From a virus: 57,992 nt of DNA. Where the stretch lies: IMG/VR virus record IMGVR_UViG_3300007760_000741, positions 1 to 57,992 of that record; one strand, 5' to 3'. Shown in pieces: positions 1 through 8,486 of the stretch (position 1 is its first letter; the number at the start of each line of letters is the position of its first letter). Position numbers and translations under genes: made by a program. A model generated the notes under the pieces. It was not told the DNA's origin. It saw only the letters and a program-made list of their open reading frames with translations, and did not search any database.

Positions 1-240
1 ACAGGTGAAGCACTTGTAGGTAATATGGGATCTAGACAAAGATTTGATTACTCTGTAATTGGAGATGCTGTAAATTTAGCAAGTAGACTAGAAAGCTCTA
101 GTAAAACATTAGGCAAAACACTAGTAATAGGTGAAGACACTAGACACAGCATTGAAACAGTTTATCCTTTTGAATACATAGATAGCATTACAGTTAAAGG
201 CAAAACTGAAAAAATTAAAGTTTATACAATTAAAAATTAA
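1..240 (+). CDS. Class III adenylate cyclase, C-terminal end (partial)
   Basis: The reading frame is open from base 1, so this is the 3' end of a gene that begins outside the window. The 79 visible residues are the end of a class III nucleotidyl cyclase catalytic domain. They include the [18 protein letters not shown] segment, which carries the adenine-selecting Asp and the transition-state Asn and Arg. The protein closely matches the C-terminus of the complete cyclase at 5279-6925, so the two are paralogues flanking the curli genes. Its TAA stop overlaps the convergent FecR gene's stop in the bases TTAA (237-240). Whether this copy also has a CHASE2 sensor cannot be seen. Confidence 0.9.
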   Translation, partial: TGEALVGNMGSRQRFDYSVIGDAVNLASRLESSSKTLGKTLVIGEDTRHSIETVYPFEYIDSITVKGKTEKIKVYTIKN

Positions 241-2447
241 TCTGTTTGAATTATAGTTACTTCAGGTTTAGTAGAATCTGTACCAATTGTTATATTTTGA
301 GTTTCTGAATCTTGAACTATTTGAATGTCTGCAGAGTCCGCCGTTTCAGATTTTATATATGCAGTATGACCACCATGCGTTCTGTTTACAATTGAATAGT
401 TTCCACTTGTACTAGCAGTGGCATCGTTTGTATTACTACCAGTTGTATATCTTCCTGTTGCAGTTGATGATGAAGTTGCACCTGTGACACCATCTGTTGT
501 AACTGTTGTTTGAGTAATATCTCCTGTTTCATAGTTAATAACTTCACCACTTGTTGTTACTGTTGTTCCAGCATCATTGTCAACCCATTCTGTACCGCAG
601 GCTGAATTTGCAGTGTCCCAATAGTAACCCCAATTAAGACAATCTTCTTCGTTATCAATATCTGCTAACCATAGTTCTAATTCTAAATCTTGATCATAAT
701 CATCTTCGTAAGCATACTCTTCTTCTAATGTTACTGAACCATCATCTTCTTCATACTCACCATAGTAGTACCAGTTGTAAGTCCAATCATAAAATGTATC
801 CCAATCGTCCCAAGTCCAATCCGCAATATACTTGTCTTTTAAACTTGGCATATCCCAAGGATAGGGTTGACCTTCACAAAATTCCCAAGTCCAACTGCTT
901 ACCCAACACCAGCCATACCATTTTTTGAAAAGTGATTTAGCTTCTGGTGTCCATGAAGTATAATTTTTAAACAACTTCCAGTCATCTGTATACCAGTCAT
1001 TTAAGTAATCTAAATATTCTTGAGTACACCAATCACTACCATAGCCATTGTAATTACAATAATTTTCTATTGTTAAAGTTGGTGGGCCGCCATTTGCTAT
1101 GTAATCTGAGTTAGCATAATATTCGTCATCTAATTTAAAATCTTCCCAAGTATATCCTTCAATTGTAGATGTTGCTTCTTCTTCAACTTCTTCAGATTTA
1201 TCTTCTACTACGGCATCATAAGCCGTCAATCCATAATCTTCTAATAAGTCGTTATATTCTTCCATGTATGCAGTCCAATCAACTTCATCCCAATCTATAG
1301 AATCCCAATTAATTGTGTCCCACGTACAATCTGAACAACCTATTGCGTCAAAGTATGCTTGATCCATTTCTGCATACATCTGTTTAGCATCATCCCAATC
1401 CATAGTTTGTTCACCTTCAGCGTCCCACACTGATATTTGATTGTCGTCATCAATATAACCCCAATCTTTTAAATCGTCTTCCCATGAATCATAATAAGAT
1501 GTATCTATGTCTGATTCTACTACTTCATCTATTACTATATCTTGAGTAGAACTTGTATCTATTTCACTTGATTGTGTTGTAAAATCTTCAACTGCCACCG
1601 TAGTGTCTGATGTTAATGTGTCTGATTCAATTGTTAATTCCTCTGATACAATTTGTTCTTCCATTTCGTTGGCTTCTTTGGCATCCATTTCTATTTCTAA
1701 AGATTCTTGCTCTAACAACTCGTTAGATTCAAACATTTCTTTTTCGTTTTCTAAAAATTCGTTATTTTCTTTTCTATCAAATTGAAGATCATTTTTATCT
1801 TCAATACCGTCTTCAACACTATCTAAATCAAATAAATTCTTTTTCTGAAGATTATCTAATGGAGATGGTGCTCTAGGTACTAGGCTATCACTAATAACTG
1901 TTACTGATGTATATACTTGGGTTATTGTTTGAGAACCTGCATCATTAGAAACTGTAACTTTTCCTACTTGCCCAGAAGAATCCGGAAGTAATGTAATTGT
2001 TGTAACTCCACTTGTTGATACTGATCCTGAAAATGCTGTACCTTGTACTGTAATTGTTGCTGTTGGCGTTGCAATTTCTACATCACCATTCATTTTAGAA
2101 ATTTCGCCAGACTCGTAAGTAAACGTTCCTACGTTAACCGATACATTCATTGCAATTTCTATTGGCACAACTGTTGTGTCAAAAGCAAATTCATCAATTA
2201 AAAATTCTGTGTTAGGTGCAAGAGTAATTTTTGTTTCATCTACAAACACAATGTTCATAGCACCATCTTCTCCAGTTTGGAGAAAGTCATTCATTTCTAA
2301 AAGATAACCTGATTCAACTTTATAAGTTTTTCCGCCACGTTCATTAAACGTGGAACCCATTTTGTCTTTAACTTCACCTACAGTTACAGCTAAAGCATTT
2401 GTAACAAATAGTATCAAAAAGGATACCACAAAGAAGAACTTCTTCAT
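237..2447 (-). CDS. Secreted FecR-domain protein with a Trp/Asp/Tyr-rich region
   Basis: This 736-residue protein starts with a Sec signal peptide ([20 protein letters not shown]), so it should act in the periplasm or at the cell surface. Residues about 25-190 look like a FecR domain (an [18 protein letters not shown] stretch followed by beta-strand-rich sequence). Then come an acidic Glu/Ser/Thr-rich linker (about 200-330), an unusual region very rich in Trp, Asp and Tyr (about 330-600), and a Thr-rich beta-type tail. The ATG at 2447 is preferred to an upstream GTG at 2456 because it gives a clean signal peptide. The gene is last in the curli operon and begins 2 bases after the curlin gene's stop. 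FecR proteins of bacteria relay or sense periplasmic signals; the role here is unknown. Confidence 0.8.
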   Translation of the reverse strand: MKKFFFVVSFLILFVTNALAVTVGEVKDKMGSTFNERGGKTYKVESGYLLEMNDFLQTGEDGAMNIVFVDETKITLAPNTEFLIDEFAFDTTVVPIEIAMNVSVNVGTFTYESGEISKMNGDVEIATPTATITVQGTAFSGSVSTSGVTTITLLPDSSGQVGKVTVSNDAGSQTITQVYTSVTVISDSLVPRAPSPLDNLQKKNLFDLDSVEDGIEDKNDLQFDRKENNEFLENEKEMFESNELLEQESLEIEMDAKEANEMEEQIVSEELTIESDTLTSDTTVAVEDFTTQSSEIDTSSTQDIVIDEVVESDIDTSYYDSWEDDLKDWGYIDDDNQISVWDAEGEQTMDWDDAKQMYAEMDQAYFDAIGCSDCTWDTINWDSIDWDEVDWTAYMEEYNDLLEDYGLTAYDAVVEDKSEEVEEEATSTIEGYTWEDFKLDDEYYANSDYIANGGPPTLTIENYCNYNGYGSDWCTQEYLDYLNDWYTDDWKLFKNYTSWTPEAKSLFKKWYGWCWVSSWTWEFCEGQPYPWDMPSLKDKYIADWTWDDWDTFYDWTYNWYYYGEYEEDDGSVTLEEEYAYEDDYDQDLELELWLADIDNEEDCLNWGYYWDTANSACGTEWVDNDAGTTVTTSGEVINYETGDITQTTVTTDGVTGATSSSTATGRYTTGSNTNDATASTSGNYSIVNRTHGGHTAYIKSETADSADIQIVQDSETQNITIGTDSTKPEVTIIQTD

Positions 2448-2449
2448 GA

Positions 2450-3538
2450 TTAACACCCGTTAGATACAGTAGCAGTTACATCAGCTGATTGAGTATTCCT
2501 GTTGTATGAATATACGCAAGTGTCTGAACCGTCTTGTGTAAAATTTAATGTATAGTCGTAAATGCTATCACCTGTTATAGTAACCTTACCATCATTACCT
2601 CCACCTGTTTGAGCAAAGTTTATTACTGAATCATCTGTATAAAGAAAAATTTTAGCAGTATTATTACCACCTGCCATGTGAAGTCTTATTGTATTATCAT
2701 CACCATTTATTATTGTTCTCAACCAATTGTTATCGCCTGATATTATTGCTGAATCTCCATAAGGGTCTGTATCAGAACCAGTGTAACTAGAGTGAATATC
2801 TAAAAGATTTGAATTACCTATAAAATCGTGAAGTTGATAGTTGCCTGTACCATATGATGAAGTGTGTATTACATTTGAATTTCCTACTATGTAAATATCT
2901 GCACTTGCACCTTCGCTACCTGAACTATCTGCAAACTGACTATGCGAAGCAGTTTGTGGACCAATTGCCTTATTTGCATTTGTATTAAATCCTTCTGAAT
3001 CTGTTGAACTGTACCATTCTACAGTATTTGAGTCACCTGACATACGAACATATAAGAAATGGTTGTCACCTCTATTCTGAACCCAAAATGTATTTGAATC
3101 TCCATAAATGTCTAAGTCAACATTGAAATTTGTTGTAGAGTCTGACCAAGTATCATAGTCTACTACGTTTGAATCACCTGTAATATCATGATCTAAATAA
3201 AAACCTGTAGCATTAACGTCATCTATGTCAGGTCTTAATTTATTAGAATTACCAATTGCTGTATAATCAAAGGTCATATTAGTACCTTTAAAAGATAAGT
3301 GACCATTATAATCTGTTACGTTTGTATTACCTATTTGTTTAATAATAATAGTAATTTTATTTCCGTCAATTACAAAAGGATTATCTGTGCTTCTTCCAAA
3401 CGTATTGTTTAATCCGTCTTGTTTTATATAGACTGAACCATTTTCTTGATCAATTTGTGTTATAAAGACTTTATTACTCGCATAACAATTAATCGTTGTT
3501 GCTAGTAACAGTATTAGACTCAATAATAACGCTCTCAT
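2450..3538 (-). CDS. Curlin-repeat (CsgA/CsgB-like) secreted protein
   Basis: This 362-residue protein has a signal peptide (MRALLLSLILLLATTINCYA). The mature part has repeated units of the type G-[DN]-[ST]-N-x-[hydrophobic], such as GDSNTFW, GNSNVIH, GNSNLLD and GDDNTIR, and begins with a curlin-like IKQDGLNN unit. Such repeats fold as stacked beta-strands in curlin amyloid. Placement directly after csgG supports the call. ATG 3538 is chosen because GGAGGT lies just upstream (complement of 3544-3549) and because it starts the signal peptide; an in-frame upstream start at 3568 would add an unlikely extension. It overlaps the csgG end by 50 bases. Repeats are longer and more irregular than in E. 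coli CsgA. Confidence 0.75.
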   Translation of the reverse strand: MRALLLSLILLLATTINCYASNKVFITQIDQENGSVYIKQDGLNNTFGRSTDNPFVIDGNKITIIIKQIGNTNVTDYNGHLSFKGTNMTFDYTAIGNSNKLRPDIDDVNATGFYLDHDITGDSNVVDYDTWSDSTTNFNVDLDIYGDSNTFWVQNRGDNHFLYVRMSGDSNTVEWYSSTDSEGFNTNANKAIGPQTASHSQFADSSGSEGASADIYIVGNSNVIHTSSYGTGNYQLHDFIGNSNLLDIHSSYTGSDTDPYGDSAIISGDNNWLRTIINGDDNTIRLHMAGGNNTAKIFLYTDDSVINFAQTGGGNDGKVTITGDSIYDYTLNFTQDGSDTCVYSYNRNTQSADVTATVSNGC

Positions 3539-4742
3539 CTGCGACCTCCAATGCGGCTTTCTGATCATTTAAAATTGTTTGAATTTTTGCTTTACGTATT
3601 TCTTTTTCTGTTTCTTTTAAATCAAATGCTACTAACATTTTTAAATGGTCTTGATATTCATCCCAAGTTTTAAAATCTGTACTGTTAGCTTTATTATACC
3701 AAGCTAATTCATTCTTTTGAACTTTCTTTAAATGTTTTTTAGCCAACAATGCTTCTTTTTTAGCTAACTTTTCTGCCTTCAAGGCTTCTTTTTTAGCTTT
3801 CTTCTCTTCTAACAATGCAAGTTTTTTAGCTTTCTTTTCTGCTAGGTATTCTTCTCTTGTTTTAATTTTTACTACTGTTTGTTCTACTTCTAAATTTACT
3901 TTTACTTCTTCTTCAGTAACAACTTCTGCATCTGACTCTTCAACTGCTTCTGGTAGTACTGGTTCCGGTGGTAGTTTAATTTTCCATATTTCTTTTTTAG
4001 CACCTACTTGTATAATTTCTGCAACACCGGCTTCAATTGCTTTTCTCACAGCAAAAGTAACTGGTTCGTTTCTTGCTACTCCAATTTCAGTTTCTAATAA
4101 CATTGTATCAGCATCAAAGTACTTGAATATATCTCCACCTGTTCCTGTTGAGAATATTGTTTTTTCAATTGTTGTTGATATAACAACTTCACCTGTTTGC
4201 ACATTTACTAATCTTAAAATAACAGTAACTACATCTTGTCTGTATTGTGTATTGGCTTGTACGCCTAAAATTCTTGCACCTATACCACCTGATTTAGTAT
4301 CTGAATCGTATCCTACTATACCACCTGTAATATATGCACCTGCAAATAATAATGCTGGTAATGGTTCAGCTTGATCACCATCTGCCATTTGTCTTGTTGA
4401 TCTAATAAGTTTTCTTTCTTGTAATAGGCTTGGTAGACTTGCTCTTTCAACAACTCTAAACCATTTGCCTTCTCCAGCATCTTGTAATGCTTTAATTAAA
4501 AGTTGATATGAACCTTGAGTTACTGCTGTACTCATTGAAGCAAAATTGCCACCTGGCTTCTTTTGCCCTGTCATATCTAAGAAATCATAGACAGCAATTA
4601 TAATTGGATCGCCATCTAACTCAGGAACCTCAATAAATGTTTTTGCCGCAGGCTTTTGAGTTCTGTAATCGAAGTCTGGTTTACCAGCACAACTAGCCAG
4701 AAATAAAGTTGCTAGAAATATAATTGCTAATTTTTTAAACAT
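3489..4742 (-). CDS. csgG: CsgG-like curli secretion pore lipoprotein
   Basis: CsgG forms an outer-membrane channel that exports curlin subunits. The 417-residue protein begins with a lipoprotein signal (LFLASC lipobox, Cys at about residue 18). The body contains CsgG-family sequence: IAVYDFLDMTGQ, FRVVERASLPSLLQERKLIR, a GGIVGYDSDTKSGGIGARILG segment around the pore loop, and YRQDVVTVILRLVNVQTGEV. It differs from the bacterial protein (about 277 residues) by a C-terminal extension of roughly 140 residues that is rich in Lys, Glu and Ala and probably a coiled coil. It lies 5 bases after csgF and overlaps the curlin gene. Family identity is clear; the extension's role is unknown. Confidence 0.93.
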   Translation of the reverse strand: MFKKLAIIFLATLFLASCAGKPDFDYRTQKPAAKTFIEVPELDGDPIIIAVYDFLDMTGQKKPGGNFASMSTAVTQGSYQLLIKALQDAGEGKWFRVVERASLPSLLQERKLIRSTRQMADGDQAEPLPALLFAGAYITGGIVGYDSDTKSGGIGARILGVQANTQYRQDVVTVILRLVNVQTGEVVISTTIEKTIFSTGTGGDIFKYFDADTMLLETEIGVARNEPVTFAVRKAIEAGVAEIIQVGAKKEIWKIKLPPEPVLPEAVEESDAEVVTEEEVKVNLEVEQTVVKIKTREEYLAEKKAKKLALLEEKKAKKEALKAEKLAKKEALLAKKHLKKVQKNELAWYNKANSTDFKTWDEYQDHLKMLVAFDLKETEKEIRKAKIQTILNDQKAALEVADESVIIESNTVTSNND

Positions 4743-4747
4743 TATTA

Positions 4748-5200
4748 TTAGTCTTCCTTCGGCATAGTAAATGATGTTACAGTTCCGTCTGTTTCAGTAA
4801 CAGTAATTGTAACATTACCAGTACCTGAAGGCGTTGTCCAAGTTACAACTTCTCCACCAATAGGTGATGTAAATGTTCCTGAATCTTGTTGTAAGCCGTC
4901 AGCACCAAATACGTTTGTTGTAATTTGTTTTGCTAAAGCCGTATAAAATCTTGATTCTAAGTTTGCTTTGAATTTTGCTACCGCAGTATTTTTTGCATCT
5001 TGTTCTGCTTTTTCTTTTGCGGCTTTATCAGCGGCTTTTATAGCATCTTTTCTTGTTTTTTCTATGTTTTCAATGGTCAAATAATGTGAACTTTTGCCCT
5101 GTCCACTAAAAGATGGACTGTCAAAGTCAAAAGTGATTTCACTGGCGTTTGACCCAGTTATCATGAATAAAAATAGTAATATTGTCGTTAAAATTCGCAT
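4748..5200 (-). CDS. csgF: CsgF-like curli assembly factor
   Basis: In bacteria CsgF caps the CsgG pore on the cell surface and helps nucleate fibres. This 150-residue protein has a signal peptide (MRILTTILLFLFMITGSNAS) followed by FDFDSPSFSGQGKSSHYL, which resembles the N-terminal CsgF segment that inserts into CsgG. An Ala/Lys-rich helical stretch and a beta-rich tail (TITVTETDGTVTSF) follow, as in the family. It is first in the minus-strand operon csgF-csgG-curlin-FecR. A strong ribosome site (AGGAG, complement of 5205-5209) and a late-type promoter precede it. Confidence 0.85.
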   Translation of the reverse strand: MRILTTILLFLFMITGSNASEITFDFDSPSFSGQGKSSHYLTIENIEKTRKDAIKAADKAAKEKAEQDAKNTAVAKFKANLESRFYTALAKQITTNVFGADGLQQDSGTFTSPIGGEVVTWTTPSGTGNVTITVTETDGTVTSFTMPKED

Positions 5201-5227
5201 TTTTCTCCTAAAATTCTTTTACCATAA

Positions 5228-5235
5228 TATTTATG
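5228..5235 (-). promoter_or_regulatory. Late-type promoter of the curli operon
   Basis: On the minus strand this reads CATAAATA, one base from the T4 late consensus TATAAATA. It leaves a leader of about 20 bases containing the AGGAG site before the csgF ATG. It implies that the curli operon is expressed late in infection. Confidence 0.6.
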
Positions 5236-5260
5236 TAATATCTTAACCAATTTATATGCA

Positions 5261-5268
5261 CTTAAATA
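5261..5268 (+). promoter_or_regulatory. Late-type promoter before the adenylate cyclase
   Basis: CTTAAATA lies 10 bases before the cyclase ATG. With the minus-strand promoter at 5228-5235 it makes the 78-base gap between csgF and the cyclase a divergent control region. No ribosome site is visible in the short leader. Confidence 0.5.
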
Positions 5269-5278
5269 TTGTACTATT

Positions 5279-6925
5279 ATGTCGAAAATTTTAACAAGCA
5301 CCTGGGCGGTTTGTGTCACTTTGATGATCCTTTTATTCATAAAATGGGCAGACCCAACACCTATTCAGTCAGCAAAACTGACAACGTTTGATTCCTATCA
5401 AAAATTTGGACAACACTTTGACTCAAAGAGTTTAATTTTGTTAGATATATCTGACGAAGCTCTAAAAAAACAAGGACAATGGCCATGGAAACGTGATATT
5501 TTAGGACGGACAATAGTTAATGCTTATCGGAGTGGTGCCGCTCTGGTAGTCTTACAAGTCGTATTTGCACATAAAGATAGACTAGGCGGAGACGAAATGT
5601 TTCTTAAAATGATTTCAAAATATCCAGTTATTCTTACCGAGACCGACGATGTTAAAAACTTACTCAGCATTGAACGAAAAGCCCGGGCGGTAGGTAATGT
5701 AAGTGTACCTATTGACATAGATGGTACTATAAGAAGACTACCACTTGATAGGTCAATTCCTGCTGTTATATTAGAAACAATTCAATATTACAATAAAGCA
5801 AAAAACGAAATATGGTTAGATTTTAGACATCATATTCCACGAATAGATTATACAGACAAAAGTAACTGGTCAAAAATGAAGGGCAAAATTGTATTCATTG
5901 GAACTACATTTAAAGGATCAACATTCGTTACTACGCCTAATGGTTTAAAAAACACTCATGAGATTATGGCTATTGGTACAGAAACATTATTATCACAAAA
6001 TTTTATTAGTAGACCGGATTGGCTAGAGAAAGTAGAATGGGCATTTGTTATTATAGGAGGTATAATATTCCTAATTATTATTCCACGACTCGGCGTCCTA
6101 TGGAGTTTTATACCTATCATAGTTTATCTAAGTATTGTACTTGGAGCAAGTGCCTATCTATGGAACACAAAATTATATCTTACAGAATGGTTAACTCCTG
6201 TTGTAATTGTTACCATAGTTTGGGGACATTTAATATACAATAACTTTGCACGTGAGAACAGACTAAAATTACAAATTAAAAGACAATTTGAACACTACCT
6301 AGATCCTAGAATGGTTAAAAAATTACAAAAAAATCCTTCTTTATTAAAACTAGGAGGCGAAACAAAAATAATGACATTTTTATTTTCAGATATACGTGGC
6401 TTTACACCTATAAGTGAAAAATATAAAGGCAATCCAGAAGGACTTACAAAACTTGTTAATAGATTTTTAACACGCATGACAAACGTTATAATTGCTAATG
6501 GTGGAACCGTAGATAAGTTTATGGGAGACTGCATTATGGCATTTTGGAATGCACCACTTGATGTAAAAGATCATCAAATGTTAGCAGTAATGTCAGCGTC
6601 ACAGATGCAAACAGAACTAGTAAAATTAAATGAAGAATTAACTGCAGAAGGATTACCTGAAATTAACATAGGCATAGGTATTAACACAGGTCAAGCACTT
6701 GTAGGTAATATGGGTTCTGATCAAAGATTTGACTACTCTGTAATTGGTGATGCTGTTAACCTTGCATCACGTTTAGAAAGCTCAAGTAAAACATTAGGCA
6801 AAACTTTGGTAATTTCAGAGAATACTATGAAAGGTATTGAACATATATTTCCGTTTGAATATATCGACAGCATTACCGTCAAAGGTAAGACCGAACCTAT
6901 CAAGGTTTATACCGTGGTAAGATAG
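5279..6925 (+). CDS. CHASE2-domain class III adenylate cyclase
   Basis: This 548-residue membrane protein should make cAMP from ATP in response to an extracytoplasmic signal. One transmembrane segment lies near residues 8-23. A CHASE2-type sensor follows (about 30-245, with SLILLDISDEALKKQGQWPW and GKIVFIGTTFKGS). Two or three membrane helices (about 253-325) and the catalytic domain (about 360-548) complete it. Both metal-binding Asp residues are present (D371 in FSDIRGF and the Asp of KFMGD near 417). The substrate-selecting Lys (VDKFMGD) and Asp (RFDYSV) are of the adenylate type, and the Asn/Arg pair is in VNLASRLES. It should therefore be active. CHASE2 cyclases are typical of bacteria and unusual in a phage. 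Confidence 0.93.
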   Translation: MSKILTSTWAVCVTLMILLFIKWADPTPIQSAKLTTFDSYQKFGQHFDSKSLILLDISDEALKKQGQWPWKRDILGRTIVNAYRSGAALVVLQVVFAHKDRLGGDEMFLKMISKYPVILTETDDVKNLLSIERKARAVGNVSVPIDIDGTIRRLPLDRSIPAVILETIQYYNKAKNEIWLDFRHHIPRIDYTDKSNWSKMKGKIVFIGTTFKGSTFVTTPNGLKNTHEIMAIGTETLLSQNFISRPDWLEKVEWAFVIIGGIIFLIIIPRLGVLWSFIPIIVYLSIVLGASAYLWNTKLYLTEWLTPVVIVTIVWGHLIYNNFARENRLKLQIKRQFEHYLDPRMVKKLQKNPSLLKLGGETKIMTFLFSDIRGFTPISEKYKGNPEGLTKLVNRFLTRMTNVIIANGGTVDKFMGDCIMAFWNAPLDVKDHQMLAVMSASQMQTELVKLNEELTAEGLPEINIGIGINTGQALVGNMGSDQRFDYSVIGDAVNLASRLESSSKTLGKTLVISENTMKGIEHIFPFEYIDSITVKGKTEPIKVYTVVR

Positions 6926-6928
6926 AAT

Positions 6929-6936
6929 TATAAATA
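6929..6936 (+). promoter_or_regulatory. Late promoter, exact T4 consensus
   Basis: The octamer TATAAATA is the T4 late consensus and ends 6 bases before the ATG at 6943. By T4 geometry transcription would start at or next to that ATG. Confidence 0.7.
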
Positions 6937-6942
6937 GCTATA

Positions 6943-7104
6943 ATGGACGCAGACACAATAACAATAATATCTAAACTATGGCCCATCTTTGTGGCCTTCA
7001 TATTGCTCATTGTGACTTTAGCACAATCGCATTATCGAATTAAAGTGCTTGAAGAAAAAGTCAAAGTTGCGTTCGATCTCATCAATAAGTTGACTAAGAA
7101 ATAA
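6943..7104 (+). CDS. Small single-pass membrane protein
   Basis: This 53-residue protein has one membrane helix (about residues 11-27, LWPIFVAFILLIVTLAQS) followed by a charged helical tail (YRIKVLEEKVKVAFDLINKLTKK). It resembles no family I can name. The start is fixed by the late promoter just upstream. It could be a small lysis or membrane-remodelling protein, but only its topology is supported. Confidence 0.7.
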   Translation: MDADTITIISKLWPIFVAFILLIVTLAQSHYRIKVLEEKVKVAFDLINKLTKK

Positions 7105-7130
7105 ACTCACTTAACTTTTAAATCAACACA

Positions 7131-7138
7131 CTTAAATA
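7131..7138 (+). promoter_or_regulatory. Late-type promoter
   Basis: CTTAAATA lies 18 bases before the ATG at 7157, and the leader holds a purine-rich ribosome site (GGGGAAGGAA). This is one of the late promoters that has a conventional leader. Confidence 0.5.
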
Positions 7139-7156
7139 AATCGAGCGGGGAAGGAA

Positions 7157-7411
7157 ATGAAATTTATAATGGTAATAATAATATGTTTTGGCATGGATTG
7201 TAATGCAATCTGGGAACAGACATGGTATCCATCTATGAACGACTGCCTTAATGCATCACAAAATGTTAAAAATTTCATGGTGAAACAATATCCAACTTCT
7301 GCTGGCGAAATATATTGCATGAATGAACCCGAATTTAACGAATATTACGATTACCTAGAAAATGGTGGTAAACCTACCTTGGAATCTTTACCAAACCCAT
7401 CAGCCATCTAA
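7157..7411 (+). CDS. Small cysteine-containing protein with N-terminal hydrophobic segment
   Basis: The 84-residue product begins with a hydrophobic stretch (MKFIMVIIICFGMDCNA) that could be a signal or anchor. A short polar domain with Cys, Trp and Tyr residues follows, consistent with a small periplasmic protein. No family is recognised. It has its own late-type promoter and ribosome site and is followed by a sigma-70-like promoter. Confidence 0.6.
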   Translation: MKFIMVIIICFGMDCNAIWEQTWYPSMNDCLNASQNVKNFMVKQYPTSAGEIYCMNEPEFNEYYDYLENGGKPTLESLPNPSAI

Positions 7412-7440
7412 TTGACAGATCTTGGTTTTCATAGTAAAAT
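7412..7440 (+). promoter_or_regulatory. Sigma-70-like promoter before the DUF2061 gene
   Basis: TTGACA (7412-7417), a 17-base spacer and TAAAAT (7435-7440). The -10 box ends 5 bases before the ATG at 7446, so the start site is predicted at or beside the start codon. Confidence 0.6.
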
Positions 7441-7445
7441 AAACT

Positions 7446-7733
7446 ATGAGAAGTAAAATCAGAAGAAGTCTGGTAAAAACCTTGACTTGGAGAATCCTTG
7501 CGACTACTGATACATTTTTAATCAGTTGGATAATTACAGGTTACCTAACGTTAGCGGGTGCTATTGCAGGTATTGAGGTAATAACAAAAATGTTTTTATA
7601 TTATGCTCACGAAAGAGGATGGAGCAAAATTAAATGGGGTTATGACGGACCTGAAGAACATACCCATATATTTCCATTTGCAGAAGATTGGAAACCTATA
7701 AAATACGATTTTAGAACGAAGGAGAAAGAATAA
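7446..7733 (+). CDS. DUF2061 membrane protein
   Basis: This 95-residue protein matches the DUF2061 pattern: RSLVKTLTWRILATTDTFLISWIITG, then a second hydrophobic segment AGAIAGIEVITKMFLYYAHERGW. It should sit in the inner membrane with two helices. The family occurs in bacteria and in marine T4-like phages; its function is not known. It follows a sigma-70-like promoter and begins a chain of tightly spaced genes running to PurF. Confidence 0.85.
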   Translation: MRSKIRRSLVKTLTWRILATTDTFLISWIITGYLTLAGAIAGIEVITKMFLYYAHERGWSKIKWGYDGPEEHTHIFPFAEDWKPIKYDFRTKEKE

Positions 7734-7737
7734 TTGT

Positions 7738-7956
7738 ATGGTTATAAAAACTGCACCAGCTCCTTCAACTCAAAAGGCTTGGGAATTCAATTTAAAGTTA
7801 GAAAAGAAAACTATAAAAACGTTTGTTTATAGTGATACTGGAAAAGACATTGAAGCAAGATTTCCTAATCACAAAATTACTAATATAAAACAAATTCCAG
7901 ATCCATTAAAAGATGTTGGTGAACCTGGATGGAAACCAAAGGCAAAATACTCATGA
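7738..7956 (+). CDS. Small hypothetical protein
   Basis: A 72-residue soluble protein with no recognised family. It has mixed charge and ends in a Pro/Gly/Lys-rich tail (GEPGWKPKAKYS). Its stop overlaps the next ATG (ATGA at 7953-7956), so it is translationally coupled to the exonuclease. Confidence 0.65.
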   Translation: MVIKTAPAPSTQKAWEFNLKLEKKTIKTFVYSDTGKDIEARFPNHKITNIKQIPDPLKDVGEPGWKPKAKYS

Positions 7957-8486
7957 TCCACGCAATGATAGATTTGGAAACATTAAGCACTAACCCTAAT
8001 GCTGTGATTTTAACAGTAGGTGGTGTAAAATTTGATCCATATACACACACAGAACCATCACAAGGTATGTATTTTAAAGTAGATGTGGATTCACAAACTA
8101 CTACAGGCAGAGAAGTAATGCAAGAAACAATTGATTGGTGGGCAACACAATCAAAAGAAATACAAGATGAAGCTATGGGTGAAAAAGATCGAATACCTCT
8201 TGAAGAAATGGTTAAAAGAATTAACAAATGGGCAGTAGGTGTGAATGTATTTTGGTGTCAAGGACCTTTATTTGATTATGCTATATTACAAAATTTATAT
8301 AAACAATTAGGACATCCTGTTCCATGGCAATACTGGCAAATACGAGATTCTCGAACTTTGTTTAGTTTAGTACCACGTGATCTTAACGAAGTAAGAACAG
8401 GTATGCATAATGCATTAGAAGACTGTTACTTTCAAGCAAGAAAAGTACAAAAAGTATATAAACAGTTAGGGATTAGAAATGTATAA
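7953..8486 (+). CDS. 3'-5' exonuclease (DEDD type, RNase T/Rv2179c-like)
   Basis: The 177-residue protein starts with MIHAMIDLETLSTNPNAVIL, the first DEDD motif (Asp and Glu of DLET). The second Asp lies in the CQGPLFDYAIL segment. The late motif is HNALEDCYFQA, with His and Asp in the DEDDh arrangement. All catalytic acids are therefore visible. Related phage proteins trim RNA or single-stranded DNA ends. ATG 7953 is chosen because it gives an ATGA overlap with the preceding gene. Substrate preference cannot be read from sequence. Confidence 0.82.
   Translation: MIHAMIDLETLSTNPNAVILTVGGVKFDPYTHTEPSQGMYFKVDVDSQTTTGREVMQETIDWWATQSKEIQDEAMGEKDRIPLEEMVKRINKWAVGVNVFWCQGPLFDYAILQNLYKQLGHPVPWQYWQIRDSRTLFSLVPRDLNEVRTGMHNALEDCYFQARKVQKVYKQLGIRNV

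Noticed and set aside
728-1785. Plus-strand open frames inside the FecR gene
   Set aside because: They are antisense to a gene with a clear signal peptide and domain, and their products have low-complexity composition with no ribosome site.
1-6925. A bacterial chromosome origin for the window, suggested by curli, FecR and cyclase genes
   Set aside because: The same strand context holds a T4-type clamp loader, endolysin, fibre genes, very tight gene packing and T4-like late promoters, including one driving the curli operon itself.
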